A stretch of 64,000 nucleotides of DNA from Micromonospora saelicesensis. Lineage in GTDB: Bacteria > Actinomycetota > Actinomycetes > Mycobacteriales > Micromonosporaceae. Location of the stretch: contig NZ_FMCR01000001.1 of assembly GCF_900091575.1 (NCBI RefSeq), positions 1,054,001-1,118,000 of the forward strand, in the 5' to 3' direction. Below, piece after piece: positions 46,035-55,684 of this stretch; within the stretch, counting starts at the first letter, position 1, and every line of letters begins with the position of its first letter. A program made the translations under genes and the position numbers. Under the pieces are notes generated by a model, which saw nothing but the letters and a program-made list of their open reading frames with translations, did not search any database and was not told the origin of the DNA.

Positions 46035-46273
46035 GGCACGTCCCTTCCACCTGCGGTCCGGATCGAGCGTACGTCGCGGTGCCGACGGGCCCGGCGGCAC
46101 GGTCGCCGGCAGCGACCCACTTCACCAGACTCTCAGCCTCCCGTAACCCGGCAACGCATCGACATGAGTGGCGAGGTGCGGTAGTAACAAGGTGGGGCGG
46201 AACACACACACTGGTACCGTCCCGGCGGTCGCGCCCACCGAGCGCGGCGACGAGCGGTTGGACGGGGAGCGGC

Positions 46274-47836
46274 ATGGTCTACAGCGGGCGCGGGCGACGG
46301 CAGCGACGACGGAGCCCGGTGATCTCGCCGGTCCTGCGTCCGAAGCTCTGGGCCGCCCTGCTCGGCGCGATCGCCGCAGCCGTGCTGGCCACCCCCGCGT
46401 ACGCGGAGCCCGGCGTGCCGACCACAGTGCCGGACACCGGTTCGCGCCCGGCGGTCACCGGCTCGCTTCAGCTGCCCGGCGGCGCGCCGGTCGCTGGTGT
46501 GCCCGCCCCGCCGGTGGTCAACATCGGCAACGGTCCACTGGCCACCGCGATCGCCGCCGGTGAGACCCAGGTCGGCGCGCTCGGCGAGGCGTTGCTGGTG
46601 AGCCGGCAGAAACGCGTCGACGCGCAGGCGCAGGTCGACGCGGCCGGCAAGGCGCTGGCGACCGCGCAGGATGCGCTGCTCCGGGCCCAGCAGACGGCCG
46701 ACACCGCCGCCGCCGAGGCCGTCAAGGCAGCCGCCGCGCTGCCGCCTGGCGAGTTCGCCCAGGACATCCGTGGGCTCAGCCGCCTCCAGGCGATCACCCG
46801 TGGCGAGAAGGTCGACGGCGGCACCACCGGCGTGGCCGGAGAGCTGTCCCGGGCGCGCGCCGGCGAGCAGGCCGCGTACCAGAAGCACACCCAGGCCAAG
46901 GACATGCTCGCCGCCGCCGAGGCCGAGTTCACCGCCGGTGAGACGGCGCTCCGCACCGCCGAGGCGAGCCTGCTCAAGCTGCGCCGGGACAACGCCGCCG
47001 CGCTGATCGAGATCGAACGTCAGCAGGAAGCCGCCGAGCAGCAGATCGGCGCCGGCTACGTCTCCAACCAGAGCATCAGCGGCATGGCCGCGCACCCCCG
47101 GGCACTGGCCGCGGTCCGGTACGCGCTCGCCCAGCTCGGCGACCCGTACAAGTGGTCCGAGGAGGGGCCGAACCAGTTCGACTGCTCCGGCCTGATGTGG
47201 GCGGCGTACCGGTCCCCCGGCGCCGACTACTTCGACCTGCCCCGGGTCTCCCGCGACCAGTACGCCGCCACCCGGGGCCGCACGGTGCCGCAGAGCGCGC
47301 TGCTCCCCGGCGACCTGCTCTTCTTCGCTTCGGGCAGCAGCTGGACGACGATCCACCACGTCGGCATGTACATCGGCAACGGCAAGATGGTGCAGGCGCC
47401 CACCACGGGGGACGTCGTCAAGATCTCGGTCGTCCGCTGGTCCCGGCTGTACGCCGCCACCCGGGTGATCGGCGCGGTGCCGGCACCCCCGGTCGTGACC
47501 AATCCGACCCCGCCCGTCTCGCCCCCGAAGCCGACGCCCACCCCGTCGCCCACGAAGACCACCAAGCCGACGCCGACACCGTCGCCCACGAAGACCACCA
47601 AGCCGACGCCCACGCCGACGCCGACGCTGACGACCACCCCGACGCCCACCCCGACCGGCAGCTCCACGCCGAAGCCGTCGAACACCCCGAGCAACACTCC
47701 GAGCAACACTCCGACGACCCTGCCCTCGGCACCGACCAACGCGCCGACCAGCGCGTCTCCGACGACCACGCCGAAGGCCAGCACGAGCGCTTCGGGCAGT
47801 GGCAGCGCGACGAGCAGCCCCAGCGCCACGGGCTGA
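46274..47836 (+). CDS. Secreted NlpC/P60 peptidoglycan endopeptidase
   Basis: 520 aa RipA-like hydrolase. The signal peptide spans about 22-44 (ending AYA). A coiled-coil region (about 95-260) precedes the NlpC/P60 domain, with Cys304 (QFDCSGLMW) and a His of TTIHHVGMYIG (361 or 362) as catalytic residues. A Thr/Pro-rich tail (PTPTPSPTKTTKPTPTP) of 130 residues follows. It should cleave stem peptides during cell separation. GGGGAG lies four bases before the ATG. No ydaO-type leader was seen upstream. Confidence 0.93.
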   Translation: MVYSGRGRRQRRRSPVISPVLRPKLWAALLGAIAAAVLATPAYAEPGVPTTVPDTGSRPAVTGSLQLPGGAPVAGVPAPPVVNIGNGPLATAIAAGETQVGALGEALLVSRQKRVDAQAQVDAAGKALATAQDALLRAQQTADTAAAEAVKAAAALPPGEFAQDIRGLSRLQAITRGEKVDGGTTGVAGELSRARAGEQAAYQKHTQAKDMLAAAEAEFTAGETALRTAEASLLKLRRDNAAALIEIERQQEAAEQQIGAGYVSNQSISGMAAHPRALAAVRYALAQLGDPYKWSEEGPNQFDCSGLMWAAYRSPGADYFDLPRVSRDQYAATRGRTVPQSALLPGDLLFFASGSSWTTIHHVGMYIGNGKMVQAPTTGDVVKISVVRWSRLYAATRVIGAVPAPPVVTNPTPPVSPPKPTPTPSPTKTTKPTPTPSPTKTTKPTPTPTPTLTTTPTPTPTGSSTPKPSNTPSNTPSNTPTTLPSAPTNAPTSASPTTTPKASTSASGSGSATSSPSATG

Positions 47837-47950
47837 TCCGCCACGACCGGCTCCGGCTGTCCGCTCGGGAAGATCTGTGGCACCGTGACAACCAGGCACA
47901 TCCGACTCGACGTCACGGGTCCGGGTGCGAGCATGGCGCGGAGGGCGGAA

Positions 47951-49453
47951 ATGGCCGAGCAGAGAGATCCGGCGGAGACTGTCGACCCCGTGGTCGACCA
48001 GGCCGGCGCACCAGGGCCGGACACCGCCGACCCGGTGGCCGCCAGCGACGCCAGCCCGGCCGCCACCAGCTCGACAGGCAGCGACACCAGCTCGGCGGAC
48101 GCCGGCTCCCCTGACAGCGACGACGCCCCGGCTGTCAGCGGCCCGGTCGGCAGCAGCACGGTCGGCAGTGGCACGGCAGCGGTCGTCGCGGACGTCTCGA
48201 CCGAGGCCGACGACGACGCATCCGCCGGCGGCGACGAGCGCCAGAGCCCGGCGGCAGCACCGGTACGCGCACGTGCCAGCGTCGTGACCGCCGGTGCTCT
48301 CCGCAGTGACCTGCCGGCCAGCGCTCCGGTCACCGCGACCACCTACCGTGCGACCGGCTCGGCCAGCCCAGCCGACGTGTCGTTGCCGGGCCAGCGAAGC
48401 GACTCCTCCGCGCCGGCCCGGGCCAGCGCCACGGTTCCGAGCAGCAGCCGGGGCACCGCCAGCGCCCTGGGCACCCCGGACCGTCGCGAGAGCGCGCCCG
48501 CCGTCTATCGAGCCGCGCCGGTGGGTGCCGAGCCGGCCCAGCCCCCGACGCCGTCGACTCCGGAGCCGGAGCCGGACCCGACGCCACCCGGCCCCGGGCC
48601 GACCCAGCCGCCGCCACCGGAACCGGAGCCCGCGCCGGCCCCGGGTCCGTACCCGCCCGGTCCGGTGCCGACGCCGGGTCCTCGACCCACGCCGCCGCCG
48701 GGTCCGGTTCCGCCCGTTCCCGGCCCGCCCATCCCACCGCCCTCGCCGGTGCCGCCCATCCCCGGTCCGCCGACGCCGCCCGTCCCGAGCCCGCCGCTGC
48801 CGCCACCCGGTCCGCCGGTGCCGGCGCCACCGGCCCCGCCCGGCCCGATGCCGGCACCGCCGTTTCCGCCGCCGCCGGCGATGACCGACACGCCCGGCGT
48901 ACGGGCCAGCGCTCCGGTCTCCGCACCACCGGCCGGGTGGCCGTCCCCTGGTGGGGCGACCCGCCCGACGTCCGGTGCCGGATGGGCCGGGGCAGCCGCC
49001 TCCGCGCCGCCGGTGGTGCCCGCACCAGCGCTGCCGAGCTGGCCACCGTCCACCGCCGGGGCCCCTTCGTCGACCGGCAACAGCGGAAACTCCCGGGTGA
49101 CCGCGTCACCGAGTGGCCCACCGGCTGGTTCCGCCGGACGGGACGCTGCCGGTGCCCCCGGGGGGCGGCAGGACAGTCGCACCGACCTGGCCGGCACCGT
49201 CTACGGCAACGGCGAGGGCGCCGGCTTCACCACCGTCGCGATACCCGCCAACGCGGTGGAGACCTCCGGCTCGCTGACCGGGCACATCCTGGCCCAGGGC
49301 TGGTCCGACACGCCGGCCGAGCGATCCAGTAACGCCCGGGTGATGATCGTCCTGGCCGCCGCTCTGGGGCTGCTGGTAGCGATCAGTGTCATGGTCGTTC
49401 TGCTGGCTGGCGACGCCCTGGACGGTCTGGTGGGCAGCGTGCTCAAGGGGTGA
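47951..49453 (+). CDS. Proline-rich protein with C-terminal transmembrane helix
   Basis: 500 aa, no recognised family. The N-terminal 170 residues are acidic and Ser/Ala/Asp-rich; 190-330 is strongly Pro-rich (PPPEPEPAPAPGPYPPGP and PPIPPPSPVPPIPGPP). A conserved-looking segment follows (LAGTVYGNGEGAGFTTVAIP), and one transmembrane helix lies near the C-terminus (VMIVLAAALGLLVAISVMVVLL). A C-in or tail-anchored topology is inferred. The start is uncertain: ATG 47951 has GGAGGG five bases upstream, while GTG 47885 and ATG 47933 are in frame upstream. Confidence 0.7.
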   Translation: MAEQRDPAETVDPVVDQAGAPGPDTADPVAASDASPAATSSTGSDTSSADAGSPDSDDAPAVSGPVGSSTVGSGTAAVVADVSTEADDDASAGGDERQSPAAAPVRARASVVTAGALRSDLPASAPVTATTYRATGSASPADVSLPGQRSDSSAPARASATVPSSSRGTASALGTPDRRESAPAVYRAAPVGAEPAQPPTPSTPEPEPDPTPPGPGPTQPPPPEPEPAPAPGPYPPGPVPTPGPRPTPPPGPVPPVPGPPIPPPSPVPPIPGPPTPPVPSPPLPPPGPPVPAPPAPPGPMPAPPFPPPPAMTDTPGVRASAPVSAPPAGWPSPGGATRPTSGAGWAGAAASAPPVVPAPALPSWPPSTAGAPSSTGNSGNSRVTASPSGPPAGSAGRDAAGAPGGRQDSRTDLAGTVYGNGEGAGFTTVAIPANAVETSGSLTGHILAQGWSDTPAERSSNARVMIVLAAALGLLVAISVMVVLLAGDALDGLVGSVLKG

Positions 49454-49650
49454 GCCAGCGAGTGCCAGCGATGGTGAGTCCGCCCACTACGGTCGGTCAA
49501 CCGGCTGGCGGCTTCGCCAGACCGCCGTACACTGGCTGAGATCACTGACCCGGCGCGCGTGGTGTGCGCCCCTGGGCGATCTTGCGGGCGATCCGGCGGT
49601 ACAGCCGCGGCAGGCCATCGCGAAGATGCGCCCCGCTCGAAAGGTTTTTG

Positions 49651-51699
49651 TTGACCACCTCTGCTGACCCCAGCACCGTTACGTCCGTTTTCAACTCAGT
49701 CCCGGCGACCGACACCGCCCGGGAGCAGCTCGACGTCCCAACGAGCGAGGCCGACACCGCGCCGGTGGCGACCGCGCAGGCCGAGCCGACCGAGACCGCC
49801 GAACCGATGAGCTTCGCCGCCCTCGGCCTGCCCGAGCCGCTGGTCCGCGCGCTGGCGCAGCAGGGCATCACCAGCCCGTTCGAGATCCAGCGGGCCACCG
49901 TTCCGGACGCGCTCGCCGGCCGCGACGTGCTGGGCCGCGGGCAGACCGGTTCGGGTAAGACGCTCGCCTTCGGGCTGCCGATGATCGCCCGGCTGGCCAA
50001 CCGCAACCGGGCCCGGCCGATGCGTCCGCGCGCCCTGGTCCTGGTGCCCACCCGCGAGCTGGCCATGCAGGTCAACGACGCCCTGGTGCCGCTGGGCAAG
50101 TCCGTCGGCATCTTCCTCAAGACCGCCGTCGGCGGCGTTCCGTACGACCGTCAGATCGACGCGCTGCGCCGCGGCGTGGAGATCATCGTGGCCACCCCGG
50201 GCCGGCTCGGCGACCTCATCGAGCGGGGCATCTGCCAGCTCGACGACGTCGAGGTCACGGTGCTCGACGAGGCCGATCAGATGGCCGACATGGGCTTCCT
50301 GCCCGAGGTGACCGATCTGCTGGCGAAGACGCCCGCGAACGGTCAGCGGCTGCTCTTCTCGGCCACCCTGGACGGTGACGTCGACGCGTTGGTCAAGCGG
50401 TTCATGACCGACCCGGTCACCCACTCCACGGCGCCGTCCACCGCCTCGGTGTCCACCATGGACCACCACATGCTGTTGATCCCGCCGCACGAGAAGTTCC
50501 CGGTGGCGGCCTCGATCGCCGCCCGGGATGGCCGGACCATGGTCTTCGCCCGTACCCAGCTCGGGGTGGACCGGCTGGTCGAGCAGCTCGCGGCCGTCGG
50601 CGTACGCGCCGGTGGGCTGCACGGCGGCAAGACCCAGCGGATGCGCACCAAGACGCTCGCCGAGTTCCGTGAGGGCCGGATGAACGTGCTGGTCGCCACG
50701 GACGTGGCGGCGCGAGGCATCCACGTCGACGGTGTCACCCTGGTGCTGCACGTCGACCCGCCGAAGGACCCCAAGGACTACCTGCACCGCGCGGGGCGTA
50801 CCGCCCGGGCCGGCGAGTCGGGTGCGGTCGCCACGCTGGTGCTGCCCAAGCAGCGCCGTACCACCCTGGCGATGATGGAGAAGGCCGGCGTCGCGCCGGC
50901 CGAGACCCGGGTCCGGGTCGGGGACGCGGCGTTGGCCGAGCTGGTCGGCGCCCGAGAGCCCAGCGGCGTCCCGGTCCGCCTCGAGGCGGAGCCCCGGGGC
51001 TACGGCGACCGCTCCGGCGGCCCGCGCCGGTTCGGTGACCGCACGGGAGGCGAGCGCCGCTACGGCGACCGTCCCCAGGGCGACCGGCGCTTCGGCGACC
51101 GGCCCACCGGCGACCGCCGCTTCGGCGACCGCCCGCAGGGCGACCGGCGCTTCGGCGACCGGCCCGCCGGCGAGCGCCGCTTCGGCGACCGCCCGCAGGG
51201 TGACCGGAGCTACGGTGACCGTCCGCAGGGCGACCGGAGCTACAGCGACCGCCCGCAGGGTGAGCGCCGCCACGGCGACCGGCCCACCGGCGAGCGCCGC
51301 TTCGGTGACCGCCCGCAGGGCGACCGGAGCTACAGCGACCGCCCGCAGGGTGAGCGCCGCTTCGGCGACCGGCAGCACAGCGACCGCCCGCAGGGCGACC
51401 GGAGCTACGGCGACCGGCCGCAGGGCGAGCGGCGTTACGCCGATCGGGACACCCGCGGGTACGGCGACCGGCCGCAGGGCGAGCGTCGGTTCGGCGACCG
51501 GCCGCAGTTCGGTGACCGCGACGGTCGGGGCGACCGACCGACCGGCGAGCGGCGCTTCGGCGACCGGGACGCTCGGGGTGGGTTCCGCCCGGAGAGCCGG
51601 GTCCGGGACGACCGGCCCCGCGACGACCGGCCCCGCGAGGACCGCCCGCGTGACGACCGGCGCGGTTTCGGCGGGCGACCGGCAGCGCGTACCCACTGA
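49651..51699 (+). CDS. DEAD-box RNA helicase with Arg/Asp/Gly repeat tail
   Basis: 682 aa, cold-shock/RhlE-like ATP-dependent RNA helicase. Motifs in order: the Q motif (FEIQRATVPDALAG), Walker A GQTGSGKT, PTRELA, TPGR, DEAD in VLDEADQMADMGF, SAT, and HRAGRTARAG. From about residue 450 the C-terminus is a chain of decapeptides of the form RFGDRPQGDR and SYGDRPQGDR, about 220 residues. The start is TTG (TTGACCACC); AAGG lies about seven bases upstream. The tail may bind RNA without specificity. Confidence 0.93.
   Translation: MTTSADPSTVTSVFNSVPATDTAREQLDVPTSEADTAPVATAQAEPTETAEPMSFAALGLPEPLVRALAQQGITSPFEIQRATVPDALAGRDVLGRGQTGSGKTLAFGLPMIARLANRNRARPMRPRALVLVPTRELAMQVNDALVPLGKSVGIFLKTAVGGVPYDRQIDALRRGVEIIVATPGRLGDLIERGICQLDDVEVTVLDEADQMADMGFLPEVTDLLAKTPANGQRLLFSATLDGDVDALVKRFMTDPVTHSTAPSTASVSTMDHHMLLIPPHEKFPVAASIAARDGRTMVFARTQLGVDRLVEQLAAVGVRAGGLHGGKTQRMRTKTLAEFREGRMNVLVATDVAARGIHVDGVTLVLHVDPPKDPKDYLHRAGRTARAGESGAVATLVLPKQRRTTLAMMEKAGVAPAETRVRVGDAALAELVGAREPSGVPVRLEAEPRGYGDRSGGPRRFGDRTGGERRYGDRPQGDRRFGDRPTGDRRFGDRPQGDRRFGDRPAGERRFGDRPQGDRSYGDRPQGDRSYSDRPQGERRHGDRPTGERRFGDRPQGDRSYSDRPQGERRFGDRQHSDRPQGDRSYGDRPQGERRYADRDTRGYGDRPQGERRFGDRPQFGDRDGRGDRPTGERRFGDRDARGGFRPESRVRDDRPRDDRPREDRPRDDRRGFGGRPAARTH
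51000..51690. repeat. Tandem repeat coding the helicase tail
   Basis: Thirty-base units of the type TTCGGCGACCGCCCGCAGGG followed by CGACCGGCGC are repeated about 20 times with substitutions. They code (R/S)(F/Y)GDRP(Q/T)G(D/E)R. On the opposite strand this opens a long spurious frame. Confidence 0.85.
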
Positions 51700-51708
51700 T
51701 TGATCCAC

Positions 51709-51748
51709 CGAACGCCGTCGTGAAGCCCAGGCTTCACGGCGGCGTTCG
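51709..51748 (+). terminator. Hairpin terminator of the helicase gene
   Basis: An 18-bp stem (CGAACGCCGTCGTGAAGC against its complement, one U-G wobble) with the loop CCAG starts 9 bases after the helicase stop. Confidence 0.8.
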
Positions 51749-51792
51749 CGCATGCCCTGCCGATACCGAGCAGGTCGCGTAACGTCCGGCTC

Positions 51793-52422
51793 ATGCCGAC
51801 CATGCCGAAGTCGATCTTCTGGTCCCGGACTGACACCGCCGGCAGCGAGCAGGTCCTGCTCGACGACGGCCACGGGTTGGCGGCCCGGGGCACTCTGCTC
51901 GCCGTGGACCCGATCCCGTGGACCGCCCGCTACCAGCTGACCACCACCCCGGACTGGGCCACCACCCGGGTCGAGGTCGAGGCCGAGGGTCCCGGCTGGC
52001 TGCGCCGGGTGACCCTGGAGCGGGCCGCCGGCCGCTGGCGGGTGACCACCGCCGAGCAGGGCAACCTGGACGCGGCCCTGGTCGCGGCCGGTCATCGCCG
52101 GGCCGGTCTGCCGGGTACGGACGACCCGGACCGGCTGGCCGACGCGCTCGACGTCGACCTGAGCGGTTCGCCGCTGTTCAACACCCTGCCGGTCCACCGG
52201 CTTCGGATGGCGGCCGAGCCGGCCGACGTGGCACACCGGATCACCGTTGCCTGGGTGCTGCTGCCCGGTCTGGAGGTGGTGCCGGCCGAGCAGATCTACA
52301 CCGGGCTCGGGCCGGGTCGGGTGCGCTTCGCCAGCGGCACCTTCACGGCCGACATCGATCTGGACGACAGCGGCTACGTGGTGCGTTACCCCGGGCTGGC
52401 CGAACGGATCGACCCGCGCTGA
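51793..52422 (+). CDS. Putative glycolipid-binding family protein
   Basis: 209 aa, similar to the putative glycolipid-binding family (PF06475). Family-like blocks are WTARYQLTTTPDWATTRVEV, GPGWLRRVTLERAAGRW, and the C-terminal VRFASGTFTADIDLDDSGYVVRYPG. No transmembrane segment or signal peptide. A second ATG lies three codons in. A lipid-carrying role is suggested by the family only. It is followed by a hairpin. Confidence 0.8.
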   Translation: MPTMPKSIFWSRTDTAGSEQVLLDDGHGLAARGTLLAVDPIPWTARYQLTTTPDWATTRVEVEAEGPGWLRRVTLERAAGRWRVTTAEQGNLDAALVAAGHRRAGLPGTDDPDRLADALDVDLSGSPLFNTLPVHRLRMAAEPADVAHRITVAWVLLPGLEVVPAEQIYTGLGPGRVRFASGTFTADIDLDDSGYVVRYPGLAERIDPR

Positions 52423-52426
52423 TCAT

Positions 52427-52457
52427 CACCCCGGCGGGGCCAGGGCCGGCCGGGGTG
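52427..52457 (+). terminator. Hairpin terminator
   Basis: A 9-bp stem (CACCCCGGC and its complement) with a 13-base loop lies just after the stop at 52422, between convergent genes. Confidence 0.55.
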
Positions 52458-52568
52458 TCAGGCGGACCAGGCCCCGCTGACGACCTCAAGCGGGGCAGGC
52501 TGCGGTGACCGCTTCGAGCGGACCAGTCCCGCTGACCGGTTCAGGCGGGCCAGGCTCCGCTGGCCAGG
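52458..52568. repeat. Four tandem 28-base repeats starting at the Cds1-like stop codon
   Basis: Units at 52458, 52486, 52514 and 52541 share TCAGGCGGACCAGGCCCCGC-type sequence with drift. The fourth unit is the last 27 coding bases plus stop of the Cds1-like gene. The other three lie downstream, so the gene's 3' end has been copied serially into its trailer. Confidence 0.75.
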
Positions 52569-53632
52569 AAGCGGTCGATGGTGGCCAGGTGCGGGGTCAG
52601 GTCGAGGCCCTGGGCGGCCACCCAGTCGTCGGCGTAGTACGTGTCGGCGTACCGGTCGCCCGGGTCGCAGATCAGGGTGACCACCGAGCCGGTCCGACCC
52701 TCGGCGAGCATCGCGGCGATCAGGCTGAACGCGCCCCACAGGTTGGTGCCGGTGGACCCGCCCACCCGGCGGCCGAGCAGCGCCGATCCGGCGCGCATGG
52801 CGGCCAGGGAGGCCGCGTCCGGCACCTGGACCATCCGGTCCACCACCGAGGGCAGGAACGACGCCTCCACTGTGGGCCGGCCGATCCCCTCGATGCGGGA
52901 GCCCTTCCCGGTGCGTACCGACCAGTCGGCGGCCAGCCAGGCCGGGTAGAACGCCGAGTTCTCCGGGTCGACGACGCAGAGCTTGGTGGCGAGCCGGCGG
53001 TACCGGGCGTAGCGGCCGATGGTCGCGCTGGTGCCCCCGGTGCCGGCGCCCACCACGACCCAGGCGGGAATCGGGTGCCGCTCCAGCTCCAGCTGCGCGT
53101 AGATCGACTCGGCGATGTTGTTGTTGCCCCGCCAGTCGGTCGCCCGCTCGGCGTAGGTGAACTGGTCCATGAAGTGCCCGCCGGAGTCCTCGGCGAGCCA
53201 GCGGGCCTCGACCACCACGCTCGCCGGGTCGTCCACCAGGTGGCACCGGCCGCCCTGGAACTCGATCTGCGTGATCTTCTCGGGCGAGGTGGAGGCGGGC
53301 ATCACCGCGATGAACGGCAGGCCCAGCATCCGGGCGAAGTACGCCTCGGAGACCGCCGTGGAACCCGACGACGCCTCGACGATCGTGGTGCGCGGCCCGA
53401 TCCAGCCGTTGCAGAGCCCGTAGAGGAACAGTGAGCGGGCCAGCCGGTGCTTCAGCGAGCCGGTGGGGTGTGACGACTCGTCCTTGAGGTAGAGGTCGAT
53501 CCCCCATTCCCGGGGCAGCGGGAACGGCAGCAGGTGGGTGTCGGCGGACCGGTTCGCGTCTGCCTCGACGGCGGCGATCGCCTCGGTCACCCAGGTTCGG
53601 CTGGATTCGTCGCACCGGTCGAGATGAGTCAC
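52541..53632 (-). CDS. PLP-dependent cysteine synthase-fold enzyme, Cds1-like
   Basis: 363 aa of the fold type II PLP enzymes. Lys61 in [14 protein letters not shown] is the likely Schiff-base lysine; [17 protein letters not shown] is the substrate loop, and [16 protein letters not shown] binds the PLP phosphate. The N-terminal [15 protein letters not shown] resembles mycobacterial Cds1, an L-cysteine desulfhydrase; cysteine synthase activity is the alternative. The GTG start has TAGGTT, a possible -10, seven bases upstream, so it may be leaderless. It follows an SDR gene by 32 bases. Confidence 0.85.
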   Translation of the reverse strand: MTHLDRCDESSRTWVTEAIAAVEADANRSADTHLLPFPLPREWGIDLYLKDESSHPTGSLKHRLARSLFLYGLCNGWIGPRTTIVEASSGSTAVSEAYFARMLGLPFIAVMPASTSPEKITQIEFQGGRCHLVDDPASVVVEARWLAEDSGGHFMDQFTYAERATDWRGNNNIAESIYAQLELERHPIPAWVVVGAGTGGTSATIGRYARYRRLATKLCVVDPENSAFYPAWLAADWSVRTGKGSRIEGIGRPTVEASFLPSVVDRMVQVPDAASLAAMRAGSALLGRRVGGSTGTNLWGAFSLIAAMLAEGRTGSVVTLICDPGDRYADTYYADDWVAAQGLDLTPHLATIDRFLASGAWPA

Positions 53633-53664
53633 GTTCGGAAACCTAGCAAGCGGGCCAGCGGTGG

Positions 53665-54495
53665 TCAGCGCGGGTCCGGCGGCGCTGACCTGCGGCGTTG
53701 GCGGCGCTGACCGGCGCGGCCTGCGGCTCGGACGAGCGGGGTGAGTGCGACGGCCAACCTGGGCAGGGCGTCCAACAGGCGCACCTGCGCCCCCCGCCAG
53801 CGGGGCAGGCTGACCACCGGACGTGGCCGGCGGGCCAGCCGGACCGCCCGGGCCGCCACCTGCTGCGCGGTCAGCATCGATCCGGTGAACGAGGCCACCG
53901 CCCCCGGGTCGTCCAGCCGGTCGTGCAGCATCGGGGTCCAGATGCCGTCCGGGCAGAGGCAGGAGACGTGCACCCGCCGGTACCCGGCCATCCGCAGGTC
54001 GGACAGGGTGCCGAGGCTGAACGCCAGCAGGGCGTGCTTGCTGGCCGCGTACACCGTCTCGCCGGGCGCGGCGACCAGCCCGGCCAACGAGACGACGTTG
54101 AGCACGTGGCCGTGGCCCTGCCCGCGCATCACGGTCAGCGCGGCGAGGGTGCCGTTCATGGCGCCGTGGGTGTTCACGTCGAGCATCCGACGGCGGGTCG
54201 CCTCGTCGTGCTCCCACGACGCACCGGTGACCAGGATGCCGGCGTTGTTGACCCAGAGGGCGAGGTCACCCCGGCCTGCCGCGTTCGCGGCGATGGCGGC
54301 GCAGGCGTCCTCGTCCCGGACGTCCAGGGCGGCCGACCAGCCGCCGAGCGGCGCTGCGGCACTCTGCACCGCCACCGGGTCAAGGTCGGTGAGCAGCACC
54401 GACCAACCGTCGGTGTGCAGCGCGGTGGCGATGGCGCGGCCCAGGCCGCCGGCCGCGCCGGTCACCACTGCCACGGGACGCGCCGGCTGGGTCAT
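53665..54495 (-). CDS. Short-chain dehydrogenase/reductase
   Basis: 276 aa classical SDR. The NAD(P)-binding motif is TGAAGGLG (12-19), NNAG follows at about 83-86, the catalytic Ser is in VSLAG, and YAASK provides the Tyr and Lys (about 149-153). The C-terminal 70 residues are basic and may be a membrane-associating tail ([18 protein letters not shown]). No substrate can be assigned. It precedes the Cds1-like gene on the same strand. Confidence 0.88.
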   Translation of the reverse strand: MTQPARPVAVVTGAAGGLGRAIATALHTDGWSVLLTDLDPVAVQSAAAPLGGWSAALDVRDEDACAAIAANAAGRGDLALWVNNAGILVTGASWEHDEATRRRMLDVNTHGAMNGTLAALTVMRGQGHGHVLNVVSLAGLVAAPGETVYAASKHALLAFSLGTLSDLRMAGYRRVHVSCLCPDGIWTPMLHDRLDDPGAVASFTGSMLTAQQVAARAVRLARRPRPVVSLPRWRGAQVRLLDALPRLAVALTPLVRAAGRAGQRRQRRRSAPPDPR

Positions 54496-54545
54496 CGGCG
54501 CACGCTACCGCCGGCCGCCGGTGCGACACCAGGGGTACGCGGCGG

Positions 54546-55004
54546 TCAGGCCGCGGGCGGGCCGACCGGCTGGGGGCGGTTCTCCCACTTGGTGGAGAGC
54601 GCGATGGCGGTACGGGTGGAGGCCACCCCCGGCGTCCGGTTCAACCGCACGATCAACTGCTCCAGCTCGGCGATCGTGCCGACCCGCGCCTTGAGCAGGA
54701 ACGACTCCACGCCTGCCATGAAGTAGCAGGACTCGATCTCGGGCAGCACCCGCAGCGACTCGAGCATGTCGTCGCTGTCGGCACCGGAGTCCTCGACGAT
54801 GCCGATCAACGCGGTGACACCCAGCCCGATCGACTCCGGGGCCACGTCCGCGCGGTAGCCCCGGACCACGCCGCTGCTCTCCAGCTTGCCGACCCGCTCG
54901 TGCACGGCCGGGGCCGAGAGGCCCACCTGTCGGGCCAGCTCGGCGTACGAGAGGCGGGCGTTGCCGCGCAGCAGGTCGACGAGGCTCAGGTCGATGGCAT
55001 CCAC
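54546..55004 (-). CDS. Lrp/AsnC-family regulator
   Basis: 152 aa. The N-terminal helix-turn-helix is LSYAELARQVGLSAPAVHERVGKLE, cited by ARQVGLSAPAVHERVG, with the C-terminal RAM (ligand-binding) domain from about 60 (VTALIGIVEDSG, YFMAGVESFLLKARV). The GTG start is preceded by AAGGTCA. Such regulators respond to amino acids. It sits next to the SDR and Cds1-like genes on the same strand and is divergent from bldC, so control of the cysteine enzyme is plausible. Confidence 0.92.
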   Translation of the reverse strand: MDAIDLSLVDLLRGNARLSYAELARQVGLSAPAVHERVGKLESSGVVRGYRADVAPESIGLGVTALIGIVEDSGADSDDMLESLRVLPEIESCYFMAGVESFLLKARVGTIAELEQLIVRLNRTPGVASTRTAIALSTKWENRPQPVGPPAA

Positions 55005-55274
55005 AGAGAGTGACCTTAACCGTTGACACGTAACGTGCGGCCTTCGGCACCCGTTGGACTGAGCGGTGAGTCACTGTTCATAAACCGCCGGTCAGGGCAG
55101 AGGTAGCACCAGTAACATTACTAACTCCCCACTCAGTGCATTTTTCGCGTTTGGGCGGACAGGCCATGTCCCTGGTGCTGTAATTGCCATACGTCCCTCA
55201 TGACGGCTCTGGGCTACGCACCAGCCGGGGGCAGTGTGTTCAGCCGGGGGCTTCGTCGACGCGAGGAGGGGGCT

Positions 55275-55541
55275 GTGGACACTGGAGATCGCCTGCTGAC
55301 ACCGGGTGAGGTCGCCGCGCTGTTTCGGGTAGACCCGAAAACTGTGACGAGATGGGCGGCGGCCGGCCGGATAGGAAGCATCCGGACTCCAGGCGGGCAT
55401 CGCCGGTTTCGGGAATCCGAGGTGCGAGCCCTGCTTGAGGGGGAGGGCATGCTGGACGAGGTGGATGAGGTCGGTAAACCACGCAATGTGGGGCCGGCGG
55501 CATCCACGGGGCCGGGTCCGGCCAACGCCGGCATGTACTGA
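55275..55541 (+). CDS. bldC: BldC-family MerR-like DNA-binding protein
   Basis: 88 aa. The winged helix-turn-helix LLTPGEVAALFRVDPKTVTR, WAAAGRIGSIRTPGGHRRFR and EVRALLEG matches BldC, the small Streptomyces developmental regulator. The C-terminal 25 residues (after EGMLDEVDEVG) are extra and low in complexity. The start at GTG is set by GAGGAGGGG just upstream. BldC binds direct repeats cooperatively; its role here is inferred from the family. Confidence 0.92.
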   Translation: MDTGDRLLTPGEVAALFRVDPKTVTRWAAAGRIGSIRTPGGHRRFRESEVRALLEGEGMLDEVDEVGKPRNVGPAASTGPGPANAGMY

Positions 55542-55559
55542 ACTGGTGCGGACAACGCC

Positions 55560-55589
55560 ACGCGGACCGGACACCAGTCCGGTCCGCGT
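55560..55589 (+). terminator. Hairpin terminator of bldC
   Basis: A 13-bp perfect stem (ACGCGGACCGGAC and its complement) with the loop ACCA begins 18 bases after the stop. Confidence 0.8.
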
Positions 55590-55684
55590 CCCGCTTCGGC
55601 CAACCGCCGGGCGGCAGCACCGCTCGTTCTGAGCAGCACAACGGTGCCCAACGCGAGCGGACGACCCAGCACGAGCCGGACGGC

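Noticed and set aside
46035..46273. ydaO (cyclic di-AMP) riboswitch before the NlpC/P60 gene
   Set aside because: This class often precedes such genes in actinobacteria, but none of its conserved blocks could be found in the 239-base leader.
49696..52236. 846-residue minus-strand open frame
   Set aside because: It is antisense to the DEAD-box helicase and its repeat tail; no recognisable domain, and the plus strand has all helicase motifs.
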